5,845 bases of DNA from an uncultured Bacteroidota bacterium (GTDB lineage: Bacteria > Bacteroidota > Bacteroidia > Bacteroidales > VadinHA17), in NCBI GenBank assembly GCA_903865465.1, contig CAIPJU010000692.1:1-5845 (forward strand), written 5' to 3'. Positions within the stretch are counted from its first letter, which is position 1, and every line of letters begins with the position of its first letter. Position numbers and translations under genes: made by a program. This document shows positions 1-5,669 of the stretch, one piece after another. The notes under the pieces were generated by a model. The model was given only the letters and a program-made list of their open reading frames with translations. It searched no databases and had not been told where the DNA came from.

Positions 1-727
1 GAGGCTCTGTCCCTTCAATCCTGTACTTCAGGTGAAATCTTTTATATTTCGATAAGCCGATCTTATGGTAGGGTAATAGGTTTATCCCAGTGAGTGCCTC
101 AGTTTTTGTAAGAGACAGAAAATTAATAAGCCTGGAAACATGCACTGGATCATCATTAAAACCAGGAACTATAGGAATTCTGACATTTAATTTAGTCCTG
201 GTCTTCAAAAGAAACATGTAATTGTCAATAATCAACGTATTGGATACTCCTGTCATCTCCATATGCCTGGTATCATCAAGATGCTTAATATCAAACAGGA
301 AGAGATCAGTATGCGGCAATACTGATTCAAAACCAACCCGGGAAGCATAACCGGAAGTATCAACCGTGGTATGATAGCCCAGATCCTTACAGGTTTTAAG
401 TGTTTCTGACAAAAAGGCAGATTGAATCATAGGTTCTCCACCTGAAAAGGTTACTCCCCCTTTCGACTGATTAAGAAAAACTCTCTCCCTCTCTATAATT
501 TCAACAATGTCATCAATAGAATAAAATTTACCCACCTCTTCAGTAACGGGAAACTCCCTGTCTCCAACCCTGTTGTTTCTGTTTACTGTTTCCGGAATTG
601 GCGATATTCCTTCGGGGTTATGGCACCATGCACATGATAGCGGGCACCCCTTCATAAAGAAAGTAACCCTGATGCCCGGGCCATCATGGACAGAATATCG
701 CTTTACACTGAAAACAAGTCCTTTCAT
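1..727 (-). CDS. Glycyl-radical enzyme activating protein (radical SAM, PflA-like), C-terminus cut by window edge
   Basis: Reading the minus strand from the ATG at 727 gives 242 codons without a stop, running off the left edge. Such enzymes cleave S-adenosylmethionine with a [4Fe-4S] cluster and install the glycyl radical on a partner such as pyruvate formate-lyase in the cytoplasm. Seen in order: VHDGPGIR (13-20), the cluster motif CPLSCAWC (Cys28, Cys32, Cys35), HNPEG (36-40), SGGEP (95-99), DTSG (123-126), FDIK (145-148), RIPIVPGFND (183-192) and LLPYHKIG (217-224), all typical of the family. There is no cysteine between Cys35 and Ser95, so the ferredoxin-like extra-cluster insert of many activases is absent. 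Family lengths near 250-265 suggest about 10-25 residues are missing. The 727 start is chosen because relatives begin close to MKGLVF; an in-frame ATG at 781 would add 18 residues without family resemblance. The partner enzyme is not in the window, so the substrate is unknown. Confidence 0.93.
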   Translation of the reverse strand, partial: MKGLVFSVKRYSVHDGPGIRVTFFMKGCPLSCAWCHNPEGISPIPETVNRNNRVGDREFPVTEEVGKFYSIDDIVEIIERERVFLNQSKGGVTFSGGEPMIQSAFLSETLKTCKDLGYHTTVDTSGYASRVGFESVLPHTDLFLFDIKHLDDTRHMEMTGVSNTLIIDNYMFLLKTRTKLNVRIPIVPGFNDDPVHVSRLINFLSLTKTEALTGINLLPYHKIGLSKYKRFHLKYRIEGTEP

Positions 728-778
728 AAGAGAATTAACAAAGGTATTGGCTGTGAAGAAACGAGGAAGCTGAAGAAG

Positions 779-795
779 CATCCTTAAAAAGGATG
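779..795 (-). promoter_or_regulatory. Hairpin enclosing an alternative ATG of the activase
   Basis: CATCCTT and AAGGATG form a perfect 7-base inverted repeat around a 3-base loop. On the minus strand the right arm reads AAGGATG and contains the alternative in-frame ATG (781-779) with an AAGG directly before it. If that start were used, its initiation region would be locked in the stem. The structure is read directly; a role is inference, and the AAGG is too close to the ATG to be a normal Shine-Dalgarno site. Confidence 0.35.
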
Positions 796-921
796 ATTTA
801 TCAATGCCGGCTGTAAAAGATAAGGCAGCAATAGAGACGTCTGCCAAGCCGTTGCATCATAAAACTATATCTTAATCGGGCTGCCATAGATATTAACCTG
901 GCCTGCAAGTTAAGCATTTTT

Positions 922-940
922 AATATTTCTGCGAAATATT
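922..940. promoter_or_regulatory. 19-base perfect inverted repeat, candidate operator
   Basis: AATATTTC-TGC-GAAATATT is a perfect 8-3-8 dyad. It lies about 195 bases upstream of the activase ATG (minus strand) and about 300 bases upstream of the kinase ATG. No T-tract follows on either strand, so it is not an intrinsic terminator; a binding site for a dimeric regulator is the simplest reading. I do not recognise it as a known consensus. Confidence 0.4.
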
Positions 941-980
941 GGTCTATGACTTTTATCCTCCTCCCGGATCCTATTGAACA

Positions 981-1001
981 ATGTTAAAATCACTTTAACA
1001 T
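981..1001. promoter_or_regulatory. 21-base inverted repeat ATGTTAAA-N5-TTTAACAT, candidate operator
   Basis: A perfect 8-base dyad surrounds a 5-base spacer (ATCAC). The right arm is shared with the first of three TTAAC direct repeats that follow, so the dyad and the direct repeats may be two views of one binding region. No T-run follows, so a terminator is unlikely. The regulator is unknown. Confidence 0.45.
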
Positions 1002-1022
1002 ATGATTAACAAATCTTTAACC
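995..1022 (+). promoter_or_regulatory. Three TTAAC direct repeats with 11-base period (Pho-box-like)
   Basis: TTAACA (995-1000), TTAACA (1006-1011) and TTAACC (1017-1022) are each separated by exactly 5 bases, giving an 11-base period, one helical turn. Six-base direct repeats with 5-base spacers are the known layout of OmpR/PhoB-family response-regulator sites; Bacillus subtilis PhoP recognises TT(A/C/T)A(C/A/T)A repeats spaced in this way. The array ends 11 bases before a -7-like AATATTTG (1034-1041) that lacks a proper -33 TTG. That is where an activator replacing the -33 contact would sit. The regulator's identity is inference; no response regulator is encoded in the window. Confidence 0.45.
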
Positions 1023-1090
1023 AAATTCAGTACAATATTTGATGTTGTATAACGTCTTTAGATTGATAATACAGACAACTCTCTCTTCAA

Positions 1091-1104
1091 ATGCCGTTCG
1101 GCAT
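1091..1104 (+). other. Short perfect hairpin ATGCCG-TT-CGGCAT
   Basis: A 14-base perfect palindrome that as RNA would fold as 5 base pairs closed by a GTTC tetraloop. It lies 28 bases before the terminator stem, inside the candidate small RNA, and also contains the ATG of the 10-codon frame 1091-1123. Confidence 0.45.
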
Positions 1105-1132
1105 AAAATACGATCAGGTTTAGGTTAATCGC

Positions 1133-1167
1133 AGAAAGACATCTCCCCGATGTCTTTCTTTTTTTTT
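1133..1167 (+). terminator. Intrinsic (Rho-independent) terminator
   Basis: The arms AGAAAGACATC (1133-1143) and GATGTCTTTCT (1149-1159) form a perfect 11-base-pair stem around the loop TCCCC. The stem runs straight into nine consecutive T residues (1159-1167). The T-tract is on the plus strand only; the minus-strand flank has no T-run, so it acts rightward. It lies 70 bases upstream of the kinase ATG, so it either ends an upstream small RNA or attenuates the kinase message. It also shows that the ATG at 1150, inside the stem, is not the kinase start. Confidence 0.85.
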
Positions 1168-1191
1168 ATAACTGAAAATTTCGAACTCTTT

Positions 1192-1213
1192 GATATATTG
1201 GAAAAAATATATC
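1192..1213 (+). promoter_or_regulatory. AT-rich inverted repeat in the kinase 5' region
   Basis: GATATATT and AATATATC form a perfect 8-base dyad around GGAAAA, ending 23 bases before the kinase ATG. A competing pairing, ATATTGG (1195-1201) with CCAATAT (1218-1224), is mutually exclusive with it. TTTG (1189-1192) followed after 17 bases by TATCTTTA (1210-1217) is a weak candidate for the kinase promoter, one base off TAnnTTTG and with a shorter spacing than usual, and it would overlap this dyad. Real but AT-rich, so of low weight. Confidence 0.3.
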
Positions 1214-1236
1214 TTTACCAATATTTGTGTGTGATA

Positions 1237-3300
1237 ATGAAAATCAGATCTCTCATATTTATACTTCTTATCACTTTAACTTGCCTGTCAGCAACTTATG
1301 GAAAATCGTCAGTTCAGACAGCTGTCAAAGGAGTACTTGATCTTCGGAAAGTAAATAATCCAGCCCATTTTATTGTAACTCTCAATGGAGATTGGGAATT
1401 CTACTGGAATGAGATGCTTAATCCTTCTGATTTCAGGGAACATAGAGCAAAGTCGCCCTATTATGGCAAGGTTCCTTCTTACTGGACTGATTATCCTAAA
1501 GATAAAATACAAACTGCCAAATACGGTTTTGCTACTTACAGGCTTATTGTACTGCTTCCTCATGACACAGGTACAAATTTTGGCATTGATCTGCCTGTTT
1601 TTGACTCCTCATATCAGATTTATCTGAATGGCAAGCTGATGGGCGGCAATGGCACTCCTGGAAAATCAGAATCAGAAACCAAACCAGGCTATAAAAGAAA
1701 TTACTTCGACCTCTCATCTGCTTCAGATTCTCTCGAGATAATAATAAATGTATCCAATTTTCATCACAGACGTGGTGGCTTCTGGCTCCCTGTAAGTCTC
1801 GGAACACACAATGAAGTCATAATACAGATGGCAAACAGCAGGGCAGGTGAGTTATCGGCAATGGCTCTTCTACTGGGGTTTTCTATCTTCTTTCTTTTCT
1901 TCTTCCTGCTGAATCCTAATGAGAAAATAATGGCTTACTTTTCTCTTTCAGCTATAGGACTTGCTCTCAGACCACTTTTTACTGCCCATTATGCTATTAA
2001 TGACCTTATAAATATAGATTGGGTTTGGATAATCAGGTTCGAATATATTGGCTTGTACATTGTCGCCATAGGATGGGCCTGGTTTAATCTGAGTCTTTAT
2101 CCATCTAAACATTTCAGATTTATAGTAATCATTTACACTATAAGCTACCTGGCAGCTTTAATGCTTACATTGTTTCTTCCGGTAAGAATATTCAGTTATA
2201 TCATGTTGGTTTATTATCCTTCAATGATTTTACTTATAGGTTATGCACTTGTAAGGAGTTTCCAGGGGACAATAAAGAAAAAAATAACAGATATCATTTA
2301 TTTTGGAGCTTTTATTGTTTTGCTTTTGGCAGGGATACATGATATACGAATAGCTCAGAGTAGCTCAGATGGCTCATCAGGATATATCCTGACCTACTTT
2401 ATTATTCTCCTTGTATTTATTCAGGCGGGGATCCTGCTGCTCAGATGGGGGAAGGATTACAATGAACGAGTCAGGCTTCAGGGAGAACTCGAAGCTATTA
2501 ACAGGAGCCTTGAAGCACGTGTTGAAGAGAGAACAAATGAACTGAAGATAAGGAATGAGGAGATTGAGGAGCAAAATAAAAAGATAGCAGATCAGAACAA
2601 AAAGCTTTCTGAGACCATTCAGCTCAAGGATAAGGTCTTCTCCGTAATAGCACACGACCTCAGGGCGCCTGTAAGCAATATCTTGTACATGTTATATATG
2701 TTAAAAGAAAATGCCCACAAAGAAGAAAATGAAACTTTTACAAACTACAGTATCTCCTATGCACAAAATGTTATCAGTCTGATTGAAAATATGCTTGTCT
2801 GGGGTCGTGGACAGGAAGAAAAAATAAAGTACACACCCGACCTTTGGGATGTTGATCCGATTATTCTTAAGAATATGAGCATCTTTAAGGAAATCGCTGA
2901 TAAGAAGGAAATTTCAGTAGAGTACAGGCGCGAAGGTGAGCTGAAGGTGTTTGCCGATAAGGATCTTCTTGACATAATTGTAAGGAATCTACTGTCAAAT
3001 GCCGTCAAATATACACCCCACGGAGGAAGTATTAAAATCCATGTTCAGGATGATATCAGTGAACTTAAAAATATCTCGATTAAAATCTGCGATACAGGTG
3101 TTGGAATTGCTGAGGAGAAACAGTACAATCTCTTTACATTATCTGAGATTGAGAGTACTAAAGGTACTGATAATGAAACAGGTACAGGCTTGGGATTAAA
3201 GCTGTGTTATGAGCTTGTAAAACTTAATCAGGGAAATATTACACTTTCGAGCACTCCTGCCAAAGGAACCTGTTTTACAATAAAACTCCCTTCAGCCTAG
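1237..3300 (+). CDS. Membrane sensor histidine kinase with 7TMR-DISM sensory region
   Basis: The 687-residue product begins at ATG 1237. An open frame back to 1150 exists, but its start lies inside a terminator stem and it translates the T-tract as a phenylalanine run, whereas MKIRSLIFILLITLTC starts a normal signal peptide. Order: signal peptide (1-22); a periplasmic jelly-roll-like domain (about 30-195) with LNGDWEFYW (49-57), resembling carbohydrate-binding domains of glycosidases; seven hydrophobic segments (about 209-404), the 7TMR-DISM module; a coiled coil (about 410-465); a HisKA domain with VIAHDLRAP and phospho-accepting His473; and an ATPase domain with N-box NLLSNAVKY (Asn588), G1 DTGVGI (Asp619) and G2 TGTGLGL (648-654). 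All catalytic residues are present, so it should be active. It has no receiver domain and no response-regulator neighbour, so it is an orphan. The ligand is unknown; a sugar or cell-wall fragment is a guess from the fold. It converges on the Crp/Fnr gene with a 5-base gap. Confidence 0.93.
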   Translation: MKIRSLIFILLITLTCLSATYGKSSVQTAVKGVLDLRKVNNPAHFIVTLNGDWEFYWNEMLNPSDFREHRAKSPYYGKVPSYWTDYPKDKIQTAKYGFATYRLIVLLPHDTGTNFGIDLPVFDSSYQIYLNGKLMGGNGTPGKSESETKPGYKRNYFDLSSASDSLEIIINVSNFHHRRGGFWLPVSLGTHNEVIIQMANSRAGELSAMALLLGFSIFFLFFFLLNPNEKIMAYFSLSAIGLALRPLFTAHYAINDLINIDWVWIIRFEYIGLYIVAIGWAWFNLSLYPSKHFRFIVIIYTISYLAALMLTLFLPVRIFSYIMLVYYPSMILLIGYALVRSFQGTIKKKITDIIYFGAFIVLLLAGIHDIRIAQSSSDGSSGYILTYFIILLVFIQAGILLLRWGKDYNERVRLQGELEAINRSLEARVEERTNELKIRNEEIEEQNKKIADQNKKLSETIQLKDKVFSVIAHDLRAPVSNILYMLYMLKENAHKEENETFTNYSISYAQNVISLIENMLVWGRGQEEKIKYTPDLWDVDPIILKNMSIFKEIADKKEISVEYRREGELKVFADKDLLDIIVRNLLSNAVKYTPHGGSIKIHVQDDISELKNISIKICDTGVGIAEEKQYNLFTLSEIESTKGTDNETGTGLGLKLCYELVKLNQGNITLSSTPAKGTCFTIKLPSA

Positions 3301-3305
3301 AAATG

Positions 3306-3977
3306 TTATTCAAGGGTAAGTTCTGATAGCCCTTCCCGGTCTAATATCCTGATATGTTTGCCTTTAGCTTCAATATATCCCTCTGTTTCAAGCTCGTTTA
3401 ATACCCTCCCTACCGATGGCCTGGCAACACCAAAATAATCAGCCAGTTCGTTCTGTGTCATCCCCAATGAAAAAGAGGATGTGAGACTATCAGTTTTATG
3501 AAGGATAAAGTGAGCCAGCTTCCCCCTTATTGTCTTAAAACTAAGGAACTTGATTTTCTCCGATAGAAATTGTGAGCGGTTAGATATCATATCCAGAAAG
3601 TTTATTAGAATCTGCCTGTTTTTTGTAAGCAGGTGAAGGAAATCAACTTTATCGATAATAAGGAGTTCCCCGTCTGTTACAGCAATGACATTAACCGGAA
3701 ACCAGTTTTTGTTTCCAAATATAAAGGCTGAAGCCAATGCACCTGGCGCTGCAATATCCTCAATCTTTATGACCCTGCCTGCAAAATCGGTCATCTCTCC
3801 CTTCATGACTCCCTTCATGACAATCATAAGTGCATTAACCGTATCACCACTCTGAGAAATAAGGGCTCCTTCGGTGAACTTCTTTAGCCTGAAAGGAACT
3901 TCATTAAGCAGACTTTCTGTATCTGGTGCTGATATTCCTCTGAAAAGAGGAGTTGTCGTTAAAATTGAATAATCCAT
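3306..3977 (-). CDS. Crp/Fnr-family transcriptional regulator
   Basis: This 223-residue cytoplasmic DNA-binding protein has the normal length for the family. An N-terminal cyclic-nucleotide-binding-like barrel (about 8-125) leads through a long dimerisation helix (about 115-145) to a C-terminal winged helix-turn-helix (about 150-215). TQNELADYFGVARPSVGRVL (174-193) is the HTH, with RPSVGR (186-191) in place of the RETVGR of E. coli CRP. The pocket segment PGALASAFIFGNKNWFPVNV lacks the Glu and Arg that bind cAMP phosphate. The protein has no cysteine at all, so it cannot carry an FNR-type Fe-S cluster. The signal is therefore unknown; heme/NO-sensing HcpR-type regulators are one possibility from the wider family. 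It is divergent from the M28 gene and convergent with the kinase. A perfect 12-base tandem repeat (3797-3820) encodes VMKGVMKG. No operator like the one at 5812-5825 is visible in its own upstream region. Confidence 0.93.
   Translation of the reverse strand: MDYSILTTTPLFRGISAPDTESLLNEVPFRLKKFTEGALISQSGDTVNALMIVMKGVMKGEMTDFAGRVIKIEDIAAPGALASAFIFGNKNWFPVNVIAVTDGELLIIDKVDFLHLLTKNRQILINFLDMISNRSQFLSEKIKFLSFKTIRGKLAHFILHKTDSLTSSFSLGMTQNELADYFGVARPSVGRVLNELETEGYIEAKGKHIRILDREGLSELTLE
3797..3820 (-). repeat. Perfect 12-base tandem duplication inside the Crp/Fnr gene
   Basis: CTCCCTTCATGA occurs twice back to back (plus-strand reading) and encodes VMKG VMKG at residues 53-60 of the regulator. It is in frame and, judging by general family spacing, probably does not change domain length. 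Confidence 0.8.
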
Positions 3978-4126
3978 CTCTTTTATAAATTGATAACAAT
4001 AAGCAATTACGTTAAGACAGCTAATAAAAACCAGGATATTTTCAGATTGCCAGTAGTGACCGATAAAATGTTAATATTTTTCATTTATTTAACTATTGGG
4101 CTACCATTTCGAACTTTAATTTGAGC

Positions 4127-4134
4127 TATTTTTG
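4127..4134 (+). promoter_or_regulatory. Candidate Bacteroidetes -7 promoter element of the M28 gene
   Basis: TATTTTTG is a perfect match to TAnnTTTG, the -7 element recognised by the Bacteroidetes housekeeping sigma factor. Transcription would start near 4140, leaving a leader of about 12 bases before ATG 4153. No TTG sits at the expected -33 distance (the nearest, 4096-4098, is too far), so the promoter may be weak or activator-dependent. The spacer 3978-4126 to the divergent Crp/Fnr gene shows no other strong element, and no clear promoter for that gene. Confidence 0.45.
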
Positions 4135-4152
4135 AAACTTAAAAATGAAAAA

Positions 4153-5658
4153 ATGAAAAAAACACTGCCCCTCCTTTTATTATTTAGCCTTTCATTGACC
4201 CTGCCACTAAAATCCCAGGGCGATTATGAAGCAAAATTACTGAAACAATTTCATACAATAAACAGTCAGGATATGATGAGCTGGCTTGAGAAACTCTGTT
4301 CTCCTGAATTCAACGGCAGACTGACTGGGACTCCTGAGTTTCTTAAAGTAGCTGATTGGGTAGCAGGTAACCTGAAGGAGTGGGGAGTTAAGCCTGCAGG
4401 TGATAATGGAAGCTACTTTCAAAAGTTTGACTTTCCTTACACTGTAGTTAATGATCCGGGAAGCCTTACTTTAAATTTAACACAGACAGATGGATCTGTT
4501 ATCAGGAAAAATTATACATATCCTGAAGAATATTTCCCCGGAATGAATTCAGGAAGCGGCGAGATAACATCTGATGTCGTATTTGTCGGATTTGGGGTAA
4601 CAGCGCCTGAACTAAATTATGACGATTACAAGGGTATTGATGTAAAGGGAAAGATAGTTTTAATGAATAGGGACGTTCCTTATACCGATCCACGTAATCC
4701 GGAATACAAGAAATGGGTTGGATATTGCTACCATCAGTATAAGCTGCAAAATGCCGTAAAACACGGCGCTGCAGGAATGCTCTATATTGAGGGAAATCTT
4801 TCAAATCCAAACATATCGTATGACCCTTCAATAATTGTATGCGGAATAGGCCCACAGCCGCTTGCTGATATTTTTGCAGGATTAAAAACAACAAATAAGG
4901 AGATTATTGAGAAAATAATCAAGACTATGAAGCCCGGCTCATTCAACACAGGGAAAAATTTTACCATCAAAGCCAATACGACACGACATCCTGAAGGTAA
5001 AGCCTGTTCAGTGGTGGGAATGATTGAAGGCAGCGACCCTGTTTTGAAAAATGAAGTTATCATAATAGGAGGCCATCTCGATGCTGTAGGAAATGCCGGT
5101 AAAGTTGTGAACGGAGCCCTTGACAACGGAAGCGGGATTATTGATATAATGGGTGCTGCCAGGGCCATGGGTCAGTCGGGTATTCAACTTAAAAGATCAG
5201 TTATGTTCCTGTTCCTCGGTGGTGAAGAAACAGGCCTCATTGGCAGTAAGTTTTATGTTGATAATCCAATCTTCCCCAAGGTGAAAACAATAACCTATAT
5301 AAATCTCGATATGGTTGGTAATGGCACAGGCCTCGCTGTTAATACCGGCAGCCCATATAAAGAGCTTCTGTCGTATTTCGTGAAGGCAGATTCGATGTAC
5401 ATCCACCGGACAATTCAGACTTCTGCACCTGTGCCCGGAAGTTATTACGGAAGACCAAGAAGTGATGAAGTTGTTTTTAGTATGGCAGGATATAGAACTA
5501 TGTCTATCGGAACAACAGACTGGTATAAGAAAGTATATTACCATCTCCCGGGCGATAATCCAGATGCTGTTACTATTGATATAATGGAGGATGTCTCTAA
5601 AATGATTTATGTTGCTCTGACAAATATGGCAAACGATACCTCATTGTCGCTGAAATAA
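4153..5658 (+). CDS. Secreted M28-family zinc aminopeptidase with PA-domain insert
   Basis: The 501-residue product begins at ATG 4153. A TTG seven codons earlier (4132) overlaps the promoter element and is less likely. Residues 1-22 (MKKTLPLLLLFSLSLTLPLKSQ) are a signal peptide without a lipobox cysteine, so the enzyme should be periplasmic or exported. A PA-type domain spans about 125-250 (SDVVFVGFGV at 140-149, then DYKGIDVKGKIVLM). The di-zinc peptidase domain follows with every expected residue: His308 and Asp310 in GGHLDAVG, bridging Asp324 in ALDNGSG, Glu358 (general base) and Glu359 (zinc ligand) in GGEETG, Asp386 in NLDMVGNG and His464 in YYHLPGDNPD. It should cleave N-terminal residues from peptides, probably for peptide nutrition; substrate preference cannot be read. 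There is no type IX secretion C-terminal domain. The gene stands alone and is followed by a hairpin 11 bases after the stop. Confidence 0.94.
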   Translation: MKKTLPLLLLFSLSLTLPLKSQGDYEAKLLKQFHTINSQDMMSWLEKLCSPEFNGRLTGTPEFLKVADWVAGNLKEWGVKPAGDNGSYFQKFDFPYTVVNDPGSLTLNLTQTDGSVIRKNYTYPEEYFPGMNSGSGEITSDVVFVGFGVTAPELNYDDYKGIDVKGKIVLMNRDVPYTDPRNPEYKKWVGYCYHQYKLQNAVKHGAAGMLYIEGNLSNPNISYDPSIIVCGIGPQPLADIFAGLKTTNKEIIEKIIKTMKPGSFNTGKNFTIKANTTRHPEGKACSVVGMIEGSDPVLKNEVIIIGGHLDAVGNAGKVVNGALDNGSGIIDIMGAARAMGQSGIQLKRSVMFLFLGGEETGLIGSKFYVDNPIFPKVKTITYINLDMVGNGTGLAVNTGSPYKELLSYFVKADSMYIHRTIQTSAPVPGSYYGRPRSDEVVFSMAGYRTMSIGTTDWYKKVYYHLPGDNPDAVTIDIMEDVSKMIYVALTNMANDTSLSLK

Positions 5659-5669
5659 ACCTCTTATTG

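Larger units (their letters stand above)
1047..1167 (+). ncRNA. Candidate small RNA or attenuated leader ending at an intrinsic terminator
   Basis: A strong plus-strand terminator at 1133-1167 has no protein gene in front of it, so some short transcript should end there. The nearest promoter-like element is AATATTTG at 1034-1041 (one mismatch to TAnnTTTG), placing the 5' end near 1047 and the RNA near 120 nt; this start is an estimate. Within the RNA, ATGCCG/CGGCAT forms a tight hairpin (1091-1104), and GTCTTT at 1054-1059 could pair with AAAGAC of the terminator's left arm (1135-1140) as a weak anti-terminator. An ATG at 1091 opens a 10-codon frame (MPFGIKYDQV) that stops at 1121-1123. It could be a free sRNA or the premature product of the kinase leader. 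I do not recognise it as a known RNA family. Confidence 0.42.
728..1236. other. Divergent intergenic region, no convincing protein gene
   Basis: This stretch of about 510 bases separates the divergently transcribed activase and sensor kinase. I found no protein-coding frame that looks real. The open frame continuing upstream of the activase start to a stop at 857-859 carries no recognisable motif, and the apparent kinase extension back to 1150 runs through a terminator T-tract. What it does hold is listed separately: hairpin 779-795, inverted repeats 922-940 and 981-1001, direct repeats 995-1022, a candidate small RNA or leader 1047-1167 ending in a terminator, and an inverted repeat at 1192-1213. 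I could not find a clear TAnnTTTG promoter for the activase; TAGTTTTA on the minus strand near 870 is the nearest match and lacks a -33 TTG. Confidence 0.7.

Noticed and set aside
573..773. Plus-strand 66-codon open frame
   Set aside because: It is the antisense shadow of the radical SAM activase, whose motifs are unmistakable on the minus strand.
842..901. Minus-strand short frame starting MMQRLGRRLYCC
   Set aside because: Only 19 codons, no motif or ribosome-binding signal, and it ends before the activase without a plausible role.
1150..1236. N-terminal extension of the kinase starting at ATG 1150
   Set aside because: The ATG lies in a terminator stem and the next codons translate its T-tract as phenylalanines; the signal peptide starts at 1237.
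728..1236. CRISPR array or tRNA in the spacer
   Set aside because: No spaced direct repeats of CRISPR length and no cloverleaf or TTCGA-type T-loop found.
1237..1290. Lipoprotein signal in the kinase (Cys16)
   Set aside because: The residue before the cysteine is Thr, not Gly, Ala or Ser, so there is no proper lipobox.
3312..3345. AAGGG...CCCTT inverted repeat near the convergent gene ends as a bidirectional terminator
   Set aside because: Only a 5-bp stem with a 13-base loop, inside the Crp/Fnr coding end, and no T-run on either side.
4070..4093. GTTAA-N14-TTAAC dyad between Crp/Fnr and M28 as a second copy of the 981-1001 operator
   Set aside because: Half-sites are only 5 bases, spacing differs and the region is very AT-rich, so chance is likely.
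4132..4152. TTG start adding seven residues to the M28 peptidase
   Set aside because: It overlaps the TAnnTTTG promoter element, and MKK at 4153 begins a textbook signal peptide.
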